Positions 7,816 through 15,754 of a DNA stretch of 64,000 bases are shown in pieces; the stretch's first letter is position 1; every line of letters starts with the position of its first letter. The DNA lies in the NCBI RefSeq assembly GCF_040782645.1, contig NZ_CP160403.1, positions 4,747,001-4,811,000 on the forward strand, in the 5' to 3' direction. The notes beneath the pieces are model-generated. The model saw only the letters and a list, made by a program, of their open reading frames with translations. It ran no database searches and had not been told where the DNA came from. Origin of the DNA: Streptomyces sp. HUAS ZL42 (GTDB lineage: Bacteria > Actinomycetota > Actinomycetes > Streptomycetales > Streptomycetaceae). The translations under genes and the position numbers were made by a program.

Positions 7816-8194
7816 CCGACGCTCACGCGCAGGCCGCGCGGTGCGGCCCCAAGCCAACCGCGCCGCCTGCCCACCGGGGCAGGCAGGGACCGACGGATTT
7901 CCGGGCCGCCCCGTAGAAGAATCCGGATAACCCACCGACCAGTTCAGCCCGTTACTCGCGCAGCAGCCGCGCGACGATCCCACAACCCCACGCCCACCCC
8001 CTCGGCGAGCGCCGGCGGACAGGCAGGCTGACCGACGCTCACGCGCAGGCCGCGCGGTGCGGCCCCAAGCCAACCGCGCCGCCTGCCCACCGGGGCAGAC
8101 AGGGACCGGCGCATTTCCAGCCGCCCCGTAGCACCCGGATAACCCACCGACCAGTTCCGCCCGTTACTCGCGCAGCAGCCGCGCGACGATCCCG
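7767..8194. repeat. Tandem duplication of the DUF4142 3' end plus downstream DNA
   Basis: Unit 1 (7767-7982, 216 bp) contains the last 16 codons of the DUF4142 gene and about 165 bases after it. Unit 2 (7983-8194) repeats it with roughly 90 percent identity and a 4-base indel. The copied codons (NPTPTPSA...GQAG, stop at 8029-8031) are an orphan tail. A degenerate start of a third unit may be present at 8195-8235. No gene is otherwise supported between 7816 and 8229. Confidence 0.9.
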
Positions 8195-8229
8195 CAGCGG
8201 GGCGCCTGCGGACAGGGGCTGACCCCGGG

Positions 8230-8763
8230 TCACGCGTGCCGCGTCGGCGCGGCGTCCTCCCAGCCGAGCGGATGCGGCTCCAGGTCTTCCGCCACGAGAG
8301 CGGGCGGTTCCCCGCCCGCCTCGTTGAAGGCGGTGAGGGCGCCCACGAGTTCCGCGCGCTGCTCACGGGGGAGCCGTGCGACGATTCCGGCGATTTCGGC
8401 GCGGCGGCGGGCGGTGACGTCCGCGACGGTGCGCCGGCCCTCGTCCGTGAGCCGCAGAAGCGTCTCGCGCCGGTTGTCCGGGTTGGTCTGCCGGTCGGCG
8501 AGTCCGGCCGCGATGAGCCGGTCCACCATGCGCATCGCCGTGGAGGGCGCGACCTGGAGCAGGTCGGCGAGCACGACGAGCTTGGTGGCGCCCCGCGCCG
8601 ACAGCACGACCAGCATCCGGAACTGGGGAAGCGTCACCCGCTCCTCGACCGCGGAGAGGGACCGCGCGGCGACCGCCACCAGCAGCCGCGAGGCGGTCAG
8701 CACCGCGTGCGTCACCGCGTCGACGTCGTCCATGCTCCCCACGGGGGCCCCGGGCTCCGGCAT
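8230..8763 (-). CDS. MarR-family transcriptional regulator
   Basis: A 177-aa winged-helix repressor. An N-terminal dimerisation helix (AVLTASRLLVAVAARSL) is followed by the DNA-binding domain: LPQFRMLVVLSARG, LADLLQVAPSTAMRMVDRLIAAGLADRQTNPDNRRETLLRLTDEGRR, which includes the recognition helix and the wing. C-terminal helices close the dimer. ATG 8763 follows AAAGGA. No ligand-binding Cys is evident. It is divergent from the epimerase gene at 8932, so the 168-base gap may contain its operator, but I cannot point to one. Confidence 0.9.
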   Translation of the reverse strand: MPEPGAPVGSMDDVDAVTHAVLTASRLLVAVAARSLSAVEERVTLPQFRMLVVLSARGATKLVVLADLLQVAPSTAMRMVDRLIAAGLADRQTNPDNRRETLLRLTDEGRRTVADVTARRRAEIAGIVARLPREQRAELVGALTAFNEAGGEPPALVAEDLEPHPLGWEDAAPTRHA

Positions 8764-8931
8764 GGGTCCTTTCTACCGCGCCGGACTGTGCGCCCACCGG
8801 CCCGACCAGAACAGATTTTCCCCTACCATGACCGTCCCCATGACCGTCCCGACGACCGTCCGTCTTACGGACCTGTGACGTGCAGGGCGCGGTCCTGCGG
8901 CACGGCCCGCGCGCGGGCCTAGCGTGAGGGC

Positions 8932-9933
8932 ATGCGCGTACTGGTCACCGGCGGTGCCGGGTTCATCGGGTCCCATGTCGTCGAGGCCCTGTCGGCACAC
9001 GGGCACGAGCCCGTCGTCCTCGACGTGCGCGAGGACGCCGGCGCGGACGTGCGCGACCGGGCGGCGGTCGAGCGCGCCCTGGCCGGTGTGGACGCCGTCT
9101 GCCACCAGGCGGCCATGGTCGGCCTCGGCACCGCTTTCGCCGACGCCCCGGAGTACGTCTCCCGCAACGACCTCGGTACGGCCGTCCTGCTCGCCGCCAT
9201 GGCCGAGGCGGGCGTACGACGGCTCGTGCTGGCCGGGTCGATGGTGGTGTACGGCGAAGGCCGGTACACATGCCGAACCCATGGGCCGGTGCGGCCCGGG
9301 CCGAGAGACGTCCAGGATCTCGCCGCCGGACGCTTCGAGCCCACCTGCCCCGTGTGCGGCAGCGAGTTGACGCCCGGCCTGGTCGGCGAGGACGCGCCCG
9401 TGGATCCGCGGAACGTGTACGCCACCACCAAGCTCGCCCAGGAGCACCTGGCGGCCGCCTGGGCGCGGACGACGGGCGGTTCGGCCGTGTCACTGCGCTA
9501 CCACAACGTGTACGGGCCCCGGATGCCCCGCGACACCCCGTACGCCGGTGTCGCCTCCTTCTTCCGGTCCGCGCTCGCCCGTGGCGAGGCCCCGCGTGTC
9601 TTCGAGGACGGCCTGCAACGGCGGGACTTCGTGCACGTAAGGGACGTGGCGGCGGCCAACCTGGCGGCGCTGGAGGCGGACGGCGCCGACGGCGCGCTCA
9701 CGGTGTACAACACCGGCAGCGGCGAACCGCACACCGTCGGGGAGATGGCCCGGGCGCTGGCCTCGGCGTACGGCGGTCCCGAGCCCGTCGTGACCGGGGA
9801 GTACCGCCTCGGCGACGTACGGCACATCACCGCGGACTCGTCGCGACTGCGGGCCGAGCTGGGCTGGAAGGCCGAGGTCGGGTTCGCGGAGGGGATGCGG
9901 GAGTTCGCGCGGGCCGGGCTTCGGGGGGAGTGA
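8932..9933 (+). CDS. NAD-dependent epimerase/dehydratase with Cys-rich insertion
   Basis: A 333-aa extended short-chain dehydrogenase acting on nucleotide sugars. VTGGAGFIGSHVVEAL is the Rossmann NAD loop and VYATTKLAQEH supplies the catalytic Tyr-x3-Lys. LRYHNVYGPRMPRDTPYAG and RRDFVHVRDVAAAN are typical substrate-pocket segments. Between the GSMVVYGEG strand and the active Tyr lies an insertion of about 45 residues with YTCRTHG and FEPTCPVCGSEL, which looks like a small zinc knuckle seen in an actinobacterial subgroup. ATG 8932 lies 12 bases after a TAGCGT -10-like box, so the mRNA leader is very short. Probable substrate: an NDP-hexose. Confidence 0.87.
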   Translation: MRVLVTGGAGFIGSHVVEALSAHGHEPVVLDVREDAGADVRDRAAVERALAGVDAVCHQAAMVGLGTAFADAPEYVSRNDLGTAVLLAAMAEAGVRRLVLAGSMVVYGEGRYTCRTHGPVRPGPRDVQDLAAGRFEPTCPVCGSELTPGLVGEDAPVDPRNVYATTKLAQEHLAAAWARTTGGSAVSLRYHNVYGPRMPRDTPYAGVASFFRSALARGEAPRVFEDGLQRRDFVHVRDVAAANLAALEADGADGALTVYNTGSGEPHTVGEMARALASAYGGPEPVVTGEYRLGDVRHITADSSRLRAELGWKAEVGFAEGMREFARAGLRGE

Positions 9934-10020
9934 GCCCCCGGCCACCCGATCACCCGGCCACCCGGCCACCCGGCCACCCGATCGCCCGGCCACCCGATCA
10001 CCCGGCCACCCGATCACCCC
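9934..10020. repeat. GC-rich minisatellite between the epimerase and sensor-kinase genes
   Basis: The whole gap between two convergent genes is made of CCACCCG-type units, in a higher-order 16-base repeat (GCCACCCGATCACCCG and variants with GG instead of AT). About ten 8-base half-units are present. It may act as a transcription barrier, since no ordinary terminator is seen between the genes. Confidence 0.9.
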
Positions 10021-10021
10021 G

Positions 10022-11134
10022 TCAGGACCGCACCGTCGGCAGCGTCACCTCGAAGCGGCACCCCCCGGGAATGTTCCGCACGGCGGCCCGCCCCTGGTGC
10101 GCCTCGACGATCCCGCGCACGATGGCCAGTCCCAGTCCCGCCCCGGCCGGGGGCGTTCGGGCGTCGCTGCCGCGCCAGCCGGTGTCGAAGACTCGCGGCA
10201 GGTCCTCCTCGGGGATGCCTCCGCAGCCGTCGGTGACGGACAGGACGACCCCGTCGGGGCAGCGCTCGGCGGCGACGGCGACCGTGCCGTCGGCCGGGGT
10301 GCGGCGGATCGCGTTGACGAGCAGGTTGCCCAGGACGCGGCTCATCTCCTTGCCGTCCACCTCGACGGGGACGGCTTCGATGCGGTCGCCGACCAGCTTC
10401 ACCCCGTGCTCCCGAGCGAGCGGGTCCGCACCGGCGAGGGCGTCGCCGACCAGGTCGTACAGGGACATGCGGGAGAGGGACAGCGACAGCGTGCCCGCGT
10501 GGATGCGGGAGAGTTCGAAGAGGTCGCCGACCATGCCGTTGAGGCGCTCGACCTCGGTGCGGATCTGCCGCAGATAGCGCTGCGGGTCGGCGGCGACCCC
10601 GTCCTCCAGTGCCTCGGACATGGCGCGCAGGCCGGCCAGCGGGGTGCGCAGGTCGTGCGAGATCCAGGCGACGAGCTCGCGCCGGGAGGACTCCAACGCG
10701 CGCTCGCGTTCGCGGGATTCGGCGAGTCTGGCGCTGGTCGCCGCCAACTCGCGGCTCAGTGCCTCGAGTTCGGCGGTCGCCGGGCCGTCGGGAGCCGTGA
10801 AGGCGCCGCCCTCGCCGAACGAACGGGCTGCGCGGGCGAGTTCACGGCTGCGGGCGACGACCCAGCGGCCAAGGAGCAGGGCGGTGACGAGGGACACAAC
10901 GGCGGCCATCGCGACGACGGTCGTGACGACGCTCAGGTCGTGCCCGGACAGGAACATCGCCTGCGCCACGGCGAGTGTGCCCGCGAGCATCGCGGTCACC
11001 GCGACCGCGGCGACCACGGTGAGCGACGTGGTCAGCGAGCGGCGGCGCAGAAGCCACAGCGCTCCCGCACCGAGGAGCCCGGCGGCCGCGGCGCCGAGGA
11101 AGGCGAACAGGGCGATGAGGAGGGTGTCCCGCAT
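10022..11134 (-). CDS. Sensor histidine kinase
   Basis: A 370-aa membrane sensor. Three hydrophobic segments lie within residues 1-95, with hardly any extracytoplasmic domain, so the stimulus may be membrane-borne. A HAMP-like linker and a coiled coil (LSRELAATSARLAESRERERALESS) lead to the H-box SHDLRTPLAGLRAM (phospho-His near residue 157), then NLLVNAIRRTP (N-box), GCGGIPEEDLPRVFD (G1) and GAGLGLAIVRGIVEAH (G2). The start ATG at 11134 is 2 bases past the stop of the response regulator gene, so the two are co-translated. Confidence 0.92.
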   Translation of the reverse strand: MRDTLLIALFAFLGAAAAGLLGAGALWLLRRRSLTTSLTVVAAVAVTAMLAGTLAVAQAMFLSGHDLSVVTTVVAMAAVVSLVTALLLGRWVVARSRELARAARSFGEGGAFTAPDGPATAELEALSRELAATSARLAESRERERALESSRRELVAWISHDLRTPLAGLRAMSEALEDGVAADPQRYLRQIRTEVERLNGMVGDLFELSRIHAGTLSLSLSRMSLYDLVGDALAGADPLAREHGVKLVGDRIEAVPVEVDGKEMSRVLGNLLVNAIRRTPADGTVAVAAERCPDGVVLSVTDGCGGIPEEDLPRVFDTGWRGSDARTPPAGAGLGLAIVRGIVEAHQGRAAVRNIPGGCRFEVTLPTVRS

Positions 11135-11136
11135 GG

Positions 11137-11868
11137 TCACTCCCCGCCGTGTTCGGTGCCGGCTTCGAAGCGGTAGCCCACGCCCCACACGGTCTGGATG
11201 AGCCGGGGGCGGGCCGGGTCGTCCTCGACCTTGCCCCGCAGCCGGCGGACGTGGACCGTCACGGTCGACAGGTCCCCGAAGTCCCAGCCCCACACCTCCC
11301 GCATCAGGTCCTCGCGGCCGAAGGCCCGTCCCGGGTGCCGCAGGAAGAAGGCGAGCAGGTCGAACTCCCGCAGCGTCAGGGCCAGTTCCGTACCGTTCTT
11401 GGTGGCGCGGCGGGCCGCGGGATCGACGGCAAGTCCGGCCGCGCTCAGGGGACGCGAGCCCGCCGCGGGCCGCGTACGGCGCAGGACCGACTCGACCCGC
11501 AGCACCAGCTCCCTCGGGCTGAACGGTTTGGTGACGTAGTCGTCGGCGCCCACCTCCAGGCCGAGGATGCGGTCATCCTCGTCGCCGCGGGCGGTGAGCA
11601 TGATGACCGGCACCGGGCCGTGTCCGCGCATCCGGCGGCACACTTCGAGGCCGTCCATGCCCGGCAGCATCAGGTCGAGGACCACCAGGTCCGGCCAGTG
11701 GGCGGCGGCCCTGGCCAGCGCGGCCGGCCCGTCCCCGGCGCGGTCCACCAGGTACCCGGCGCGGTCGAGGTATCCGGCGACCACCTCGGCGACCGTGGGG
11801 TCGTCGTCGACCACGAGGACGCGGGCGGCGACCGGCTCCCGCGTCGGCTTGTACGGCTCCTGCTCCAT
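11137..11868 (-). CDS. OmpR/PhoB-family response regulator
   Basis: A 243-aa two-domain regulator. The receiver domain has VLVVDDDPTVAEVV (acidic pair), VVLDLMLPGMDG (phospho-acceptor Asp near residue 65), MLTARG and YVTKPFSPREL (conserved Lys). The C-terminal winged helix has LTLREFDLLAFFLRHPGRAFGREDLMREVWGWDFG and TVTVHVRRLRGKVEDDP, and ends in VGYRFE. It pairs with the adjacent kinase. ATG 11868 was chosen over upstream frames because the conserved domain begins about 17 residues in. The divergent GT2 gene at 11992 may be a target. Confidence 0.93.
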   Translation of the reverse strand: MEQEPYKPTREPVAARVLVVDDDPTVAEVVAGYLDRAGYLVDRAGDGPAALARAAAHWPDLVVLDLMLPGMDGLEVCRRMRGHGPVPVIMLTARGDEDDRILGLEVGADDYVTKPFSPRELVLRVESVLRRTRPAAGSRPLSAAGLAVDPAARRATKNGTELALTLREFDLLAFFLRHPGRAFGREDLMREVWGWDFGDLSTVTVHVRRLRGKVEDDPARPRLIQTVWGVGYRFEAGTEHGGE

Positions 11869-11991
11869 AGGGCCAGCCTCGCACCACGCCCGCTCCCGTG
11901 CCGCCCTCCAGGTCCCCGGGGCCCCTGACGTCCGCGTTTCGTAAGGAGCGGGAGACCGATATGCCCTTTTCACGCTCGTAGGGTGAGAGCC

Positions 11992-12702
11992 GTGACGACC
12001 TCTCCCACACCACCGTCCCGCCCGCCGGACGTCGACGTCGTACTCCCCTGTCTGAACGAGGCGGAGGCCCTCCCCTGGGTCCTGGCACGCATCCCGCCCG
12101 GCTGGCGTGCGCTCGTCGTGGACAACGGCTCCACCGACGGCTCGGCCGGCCTCGCCCGCGCCCTGGGCGCGACCGTCGTCCACGAGCCGCGCCGCGGGTT
12201 CGGCGCCGCGTGCCACGCAGGGCTGAGTGCCGCCACCGCCGACATCGTCTGCTTCTGCGACTGCGACGCCTCGCTCGACCCGTCCTTGCTGATCCCCTTC
12301 GTGCGCGAAGTGCGGGACGGCGCGGCCGACCTGGTGCTGGGGCGACGGCGCCCGAGCGGCCGGGGCGCCTGGCCCGCCCACGCCCGGGCCGGCAACCTCG
12401 CGCTCGCCCGGATGCTGCGCCGCCGCACCGGCCTGCGCCTGCGCGACCTCGGCCCCCTGCGCGCCGCCCGCCGCGAGCCGCTCCTCGCCCTCGGCCTCAC
12501 CGACCGGCGCAGCGGCTACCCCCTGCAGATGGTCGTCCGCGCGGCCGACGCCGGCTGGCGGATCACCGAGCACGACGTGCCGTACCTGCCGCGTTCCGGT
12601 GCCTCCAAGGTGACCGGCACCTGGCGCGGCACCTGGCAGGCGGTGCGGGACATGAGCCGGGTGCTCGCGGAGGCGCCCGTACCGGAGGAGGCCCGACGTT
12701 GA
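11992..12702 (+). CDS. GT2-family glycosyltransferase
   Basis: A 236-aa GT-A-fold transferase without membrane helices. VDVVLPCLNEAEALPWVL and ALVVDNGSTDGSAGLA bind the nucleotide sugar; FCDCDASLDPS is the D-x-D-type metal site. It resembles dolichol/polyprenol-phosphate sugar transferases but lacks their membrane tail. GTG 11992 is preferred because TAGGGT at 11979-11984 looks like a -10 box, which would give a leaderless transcript; the GTG at 11983 overlaps that box. It heads a tightly coupled operon with the next two genes. Confidence 0.85.
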   Translation: MTTSPTPPSRPPDVDVVLPCLNEAEALPWVLARIPPGWRALVVDNGSTDGSAGLARALGATVVHEPRRGFGAACHAGLSAATADIVCFCDCDASLDPSLLIPFVREVRDGAADLVLGRRRPSGRGAWPAHARAGNLALARMLRRRTGLRLRDLGPLRAARREPLLALGLTDRRSGYPLQMVVRAADAGWRITEHDVPYLPRSGASKVTGTWRGTWQAVRDMSRVLAEAPVPEEARR

Positions 12703-13319
12703 CCACCCTCCTCGTCATCGCCAAGGAGCCCCGCCCTGGCCGGGTGAAGACCCGGCTCACGCCGCCGTTCACCCCGTGGGAGGCGGCCGCGCTCGCCGAG
12801 GCGTCCCTCGCCGACACCCTGCGCACGGTCGCGGCGACCCCCGCCCGGCGCCGGGTGCTGGTGCTCGAAGGAAACCCGGGCCCCTGGCTGCCGGCCGGCT
12901 TCGACGTCGTGCGGCAGTGCGCGGGCGGCCTGGACGAACGGCTGGCCGCCGCCTTCGCCGACTGCGACGGCGGCCCCGCGCTCCTCATCGGCATGGACAC
13001 CCCGCAGGTGACCACGAGCCTGCTCACCGTGGACTTCACCGACTGCGACGCGTACTTCGGTCCGGCCGAGGACGGCGGCTTCTGGGCCCTGGGCCTGGCC
13101 GTACCCGACCCCGGACTCCTGCGGGGCGTGCCGATGTCGACGCCCGCCACCGGCGCCGTACAGCGTGCGCGGCTGGTCGACTCGGGCCTGCGGGTCCGTG
13201 ATCTGCCGCGACTGCGGGACGTCGACACCGCCGCCGACGCGGATGCCGTGGCCGCGAGCGTGCCGCACGGGCGGTTCGCGGCGGAGCTGGCGCGCCTGCG
13301 GGCGGGCGCGGGCCGGTGA
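12699..13319 (+). CDS. DUF2064/TIGR04282-type glycosyltransferase-like protein
   Basis: A 206-aa protein of the CofC/GT-A-like family that often accompanies GT2 enzymes. LLVIAKEPRPGRVKTRLTPP is the N-terminal nucleotide-binding signature; ALLIGMDTPQVT and FGPAEDGGFWALGLA are the other family motifs, including the acidic metal site. The TTG start overlaps the GT2 stop (TTGA) and has GGAGGAGG 8 bases upstream. The substrate is unknown. Confidence 0.85.
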   Translation: MTTLLVIAKEPRPGRVKTRLTPPFTPWEAAALAEASLADTLRTVAATPARRRVLVLEGNPGPWLPAGFDVVRQCAGGLDERLAAAFADCDGGPALLIGMDTPQVTTSLLTVDFTDCDAYFGPAEDGGFWALGLAVPDPGLLRGVPMSTPATGAVQRARLVDSGLRVRDLPRLRDVDTAADADAVAASVPHGRFAAELARLRAGAGR

Positions 13320-14062
13320 GCACCGTACGGGACCCCGCCTGGTCCGCCGACCCCTACTCCGCCGCCCTGCACACCGGCCGCGGCCCGCTCTTCCTCAGCC
13401 GCCCCGACGGCTGGCTGCTCCCGCTGGAGGTGGAGCGGTGGTGCGCACGGGCGGACGCCGTGGACCTGGAGGTGCTGGCGCGCTGCGAGGGTGCCGTGCT
13501 GGACGTGGGGTGCGGGCCGGGGCGGCTGGTCGCGGAACTCGCCGCGCACGGCCGGATCGTCCTCGGCATCGACGTCAGCGAAGCGGCCGTCGCCCACACG
13601 GTAAGGCTCGGCGGCCAGGCACTGCGACGCTCGGTCTTCGACCCGCTGCCCGCCGAGGGCCGCTGGGGCACGGCCCTCCTCCTCGACGGAAACGTCGGCA
13701 TCGGCGGCGACCCGCGCGCCCTGCTCGCCCGCCTGACCCAACTCCTCGCCCCCGGCGGCCTGCTGATCGCGGAGACGGTCCCGCTGGACGTGGACGAACG
13801 GGTGCAGGTCCGGGTCACCGACGCCCGGGGCGGCACGAGCGCCCCCTTCCCCTGGGCGCGGCTGGGCACGCGGGCCCTGCTGCGCCACGCCCGCCGGCAG
13901 GGCTGGCGGATCCCGGCTCAGTGGTCGGCGGGCGGCCGTTCCTTCGTCGCCCTGCGCAGCCGCAGCGCCAGCAGCACCGCGGAGCCGGCGAACAGGACGG
14001 CCGTGATCAGCAGCCAGCGGGCCAGGAAGCCGTCGGCCGACAGCCCGGCGCCCGACCGGTAG
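13316..14062 (+). CDS. Class I SAM-dependent methyltransferase
   Basis: A 248-aa methyltransferase. AVLDVGCGPGRLVAELA is the SAM-binding motif I and VLGIDVSEAAVAH motif II; LLAPGGLLIAETVP fits motif IV-VI. GTG 13316 overlaps the previous stop (GTGA), so it is the third gene of the coupled set. The fold should end near WRIPAQWSAGGRSFVALR. The last 45 or so residues are low-complexity and run antisense to the oppositely transcribed membrane gene (13918-14385), giving an unusual 145-base convergent overlap; the tail may be functionally irrelevant or the stop displaced by a mutation. Confidence 0.82.
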   Translation: MSTVRDPAWSADPYSAALHTGRGPLFLSRPDGWLLPLEVERWCARADAVDLEVLARCEGAVLDVGCGPGRLVAELAAHGRIVLGIDVSEAAVAHTVRLGGQALRRSVFDPLPAEGRWGTALLLDGNVGIGGDPRALLARLTQLLAPGGLLIAETVPLDVDERVQVRVTDARGGTSAPFPWARLGTRALLRHARRQGWRIPAQWSAGGRSFVALRSRSASSTAEPANRTAVISSQRARKPSADSPAPDR

Positions 14063-14385
14063 CGGTCCGCCACCCGCCCGCTGATCAGCGGGAACCACAC
14101 GAGCAGCAGCAGCCCGGACAGGGCGGCCGGGACACGGACGTACATCGTCCACCGCCTGCGGCCGGCCGCACCGAGCCCCCGCACGACCACCCGGTCCGCC
14201 ACCCCGTACAGCGGCAGCAGCACCAGGTCGTGCAGCACGGCCGCACCCACGAGCCACAGCGCCACGCCGAGCCAGTCGTCCGCGAGCAGTCGTACGCCGG
14301 CGTAGGCGGCGAGGGCGAAGGAGGCGGCGAGGAGGAGGATCTGGAAGGGGCTGCCCACCGGGATCCGGCGCGTGCTGTGCGGCAT
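13918..14385 (-). CDS. Small polytopic membrane protein next to the molybdopterin oxidoreductase
   Basis: A 155-aa protein with about four hydrophobic segments (near residues 14-30, 40-58, 82-103, 122-142) and a basic tail. No family is recognised with confidence. Its ATG shares a base with the stop of the upstream oxidoreductase (TGATG), so the two are translated together and may form one membrane complex. The 3' end is antisense to the methyltransferase. Confidence 0.75.
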   Translation of the reverse strand: MPHSTRRIPVGSPFQILLLAASFALAAYAGVRLLADDWLGVALWLVGAAVLHDLVLLPLYGVADRVVVRGLGAAGRRRWTMYVRVPAALSGLLLLVWFPLISGRVADRYRSGAGLSADGFLARWLLITAVLFAGSAVLLALRLRRATKERPPADH

Positions 14386-15641
14386 CACAGGTCTCCGAAC
14401 GTCATCCGGGCCACCCACTTGGTGTTGAGCACACCGGGCGCCGCGGGCACGATGACACGGGCCGGGTGGCCGTGGTCGGGGGTCAGCTCCTCGCCGTTGA
14501 CGTACAGGGCAAGGAGAGAGCGGGGGTCGCGCACCTGGTTGGCGCGCAGGGCGGCCCGGCGGAAGGCGCCGTGCCGCTGCAGCGACTCCACGAACACGTC
14601 GGGTACGTCCCGCGGGTCGTCGTACCCGACGAGTGCGGCGAGATCCCGCAGCCGCACCCCCCGCCACCACTGGTCGGAGGTTGACCAGCCCTCGACGCAG
14701 GCGATGGGCAACGCCGAGCTGTGCAGGGGGAGTCGGGCCAGTTCGGACCGGCTGAGGCGTACGGTGCCGGAACGCCCGACGACGACCAGCCGCCAGGCCT
14801 CCTCGCTCGTCTCCGCCGCGCTGATCCCGGCGTACGAGGCCGTCTTGTTGATCTGGAAGCCGTTCGGTCCGCTGCCCGGTTCCGCTCCCCCGTGCGGGGT
14901 GAGTACGGCGGTCTGTCTGAGCACCCCGTCGAAACTGCGCCCCACGGACGTGCCGAACAGCAGCAGCGATCCGCCCCCGACGAACCACAGGGCGCCGCGC
15001 CGGGAGACGGTGGGCGGGTCGGGCCGGGGGGACACCAGCTCACGGGGCTCTTCCTTCAGATGCCGCAGGTTCCGTAGTGCGACGGGCACCTTCAGCACCG
15101 CATGCGCGACGAACGCGGCGAAGAACACCCACGCCCCGTAGAAGTGGAGCGGATAGAAGGAGCCGGGGAAGATGTAGTCCAGCTGGACGTTGAGAACGCC
15201 GGTGACGAACTCGAACAGGGCGCCCCCGACGAGCAGCAGCAGCGAGATCCGCTCCAGGGCGTGGGCGAGCGAGCGGGCCGGCGGCAGCTGGAACAGCCGC
15301 GGCACGACCGACCACAGCTTGGCCAGCAGGACGGGGATCAGGGTGATCCCGAGGGTGACGTGGACGCCCTGGGTGAGCCGGTACAGCCAGTGGGGATCGG
15401 TCGGCCAGGAGAACAGATAGAAGCCGAGCACCCCCTTGTCCGGGGTCTTGTCGTTCACCGGGGACAGGTTCGGGTTGTAGGCGGCGTACGACAGCAGTCC
15501 GGTCACGAACAGCACCGTGATCCCGGCGAGCAGGACCACGCCGAGCACCGAGGTGAACCAGGGACCGCGCAGCGGGCTGCGCCAGAAACCCGGGGAGGAC
15601 GGGGAGACCCGGGAGTCCGGGGAGAGGGGAGACCGTGCCAT
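14385..15641 (-). CDS. Membrane-bound molybdopterin-dependent oxidoreductase (SUOX fold fused to cytochrome b561-like helices)
   Basis: A 418-aa protein. The N-terminal ~190 residues hold four to five membrane helices with conserved His (YRLTQGVHVTLGI, YPLHFYGAWVFFAAFVAHAVL), resembling a cytochrome b561-type heme anchor. The C-terminal domain, from about residue 255, is of the oxidoreductase molybdopterin-binding type: LPIACVEGWSTSDQWWRGVRL contains the Cys that would ligate molybdenum, and PDHGHPARVIVPAAPGVLNTKWV is the cofactor-pocket end. Electron flow between heme and Mo domains is expected. ATG 15641 precedes a short Ser/Pro-rich cytoplasmic head. Natural substrate is unknown. Confidence 0.87.
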   Translation of the reverse strand: MARSPLSPDSRVSPSSPGFWRSPLRGPWFTSVLGVVLLAGITVLFVTGLLSYAAYNPNLSPVNDKTPDKGVLGFYLFSWPTDPHWLYRLTQGVHVTLGITLIPVLLAKLWSVVPRLFQLPPARSLAHALERISLLLLVGGALFEFVTGVLNVQLDYIFPGSFYPLHFYGAWVFFAAFVAHAVLKVPVALRNLRHLKEEPRELVSPRPDPPTVSRRGALWFVGGGSLLLFGTSVGRSFDGVLRQTAVLTPHGGAEPGSGPNGFQINKTASYAGISAAETSEEAWRLVVVGRSGTVRLSRSELARLPLHSSALPIACVEGWSTSDQWWRGVRLRDLAALVGYDDPRDVPDVFVESLQRHGAFRRAALRANQVRDPRSLLALYVNGEELTPDHGHPARVIVPAAPGVLNTKWVARMTFGDL

Positions 15642-15754
15642 GCCCCGACCGTAGGCCCGGGTGACCCGCCCGGCGGGCCCGCGACCCATGACGAAACGCT
15701 GACGTCCGCGCCTGTCGGGGCTGTGGCGGCGGCCGTCCGGCCTAGCGTGCGGAC

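Noticed and set aside
8160..8200. Similarity of the repeat-unit end to the MarR coding sequence (GIVARL-like translation)
   Set aside because: Only about 20 of 27 bases match; probably chance in GC-rich DNA.
9934..10020. CRISPR-like look of the CCACCCG repeats
   Set aside because: Units are contiguous 8-16-mers without unique spacers and no cas genes nearby.
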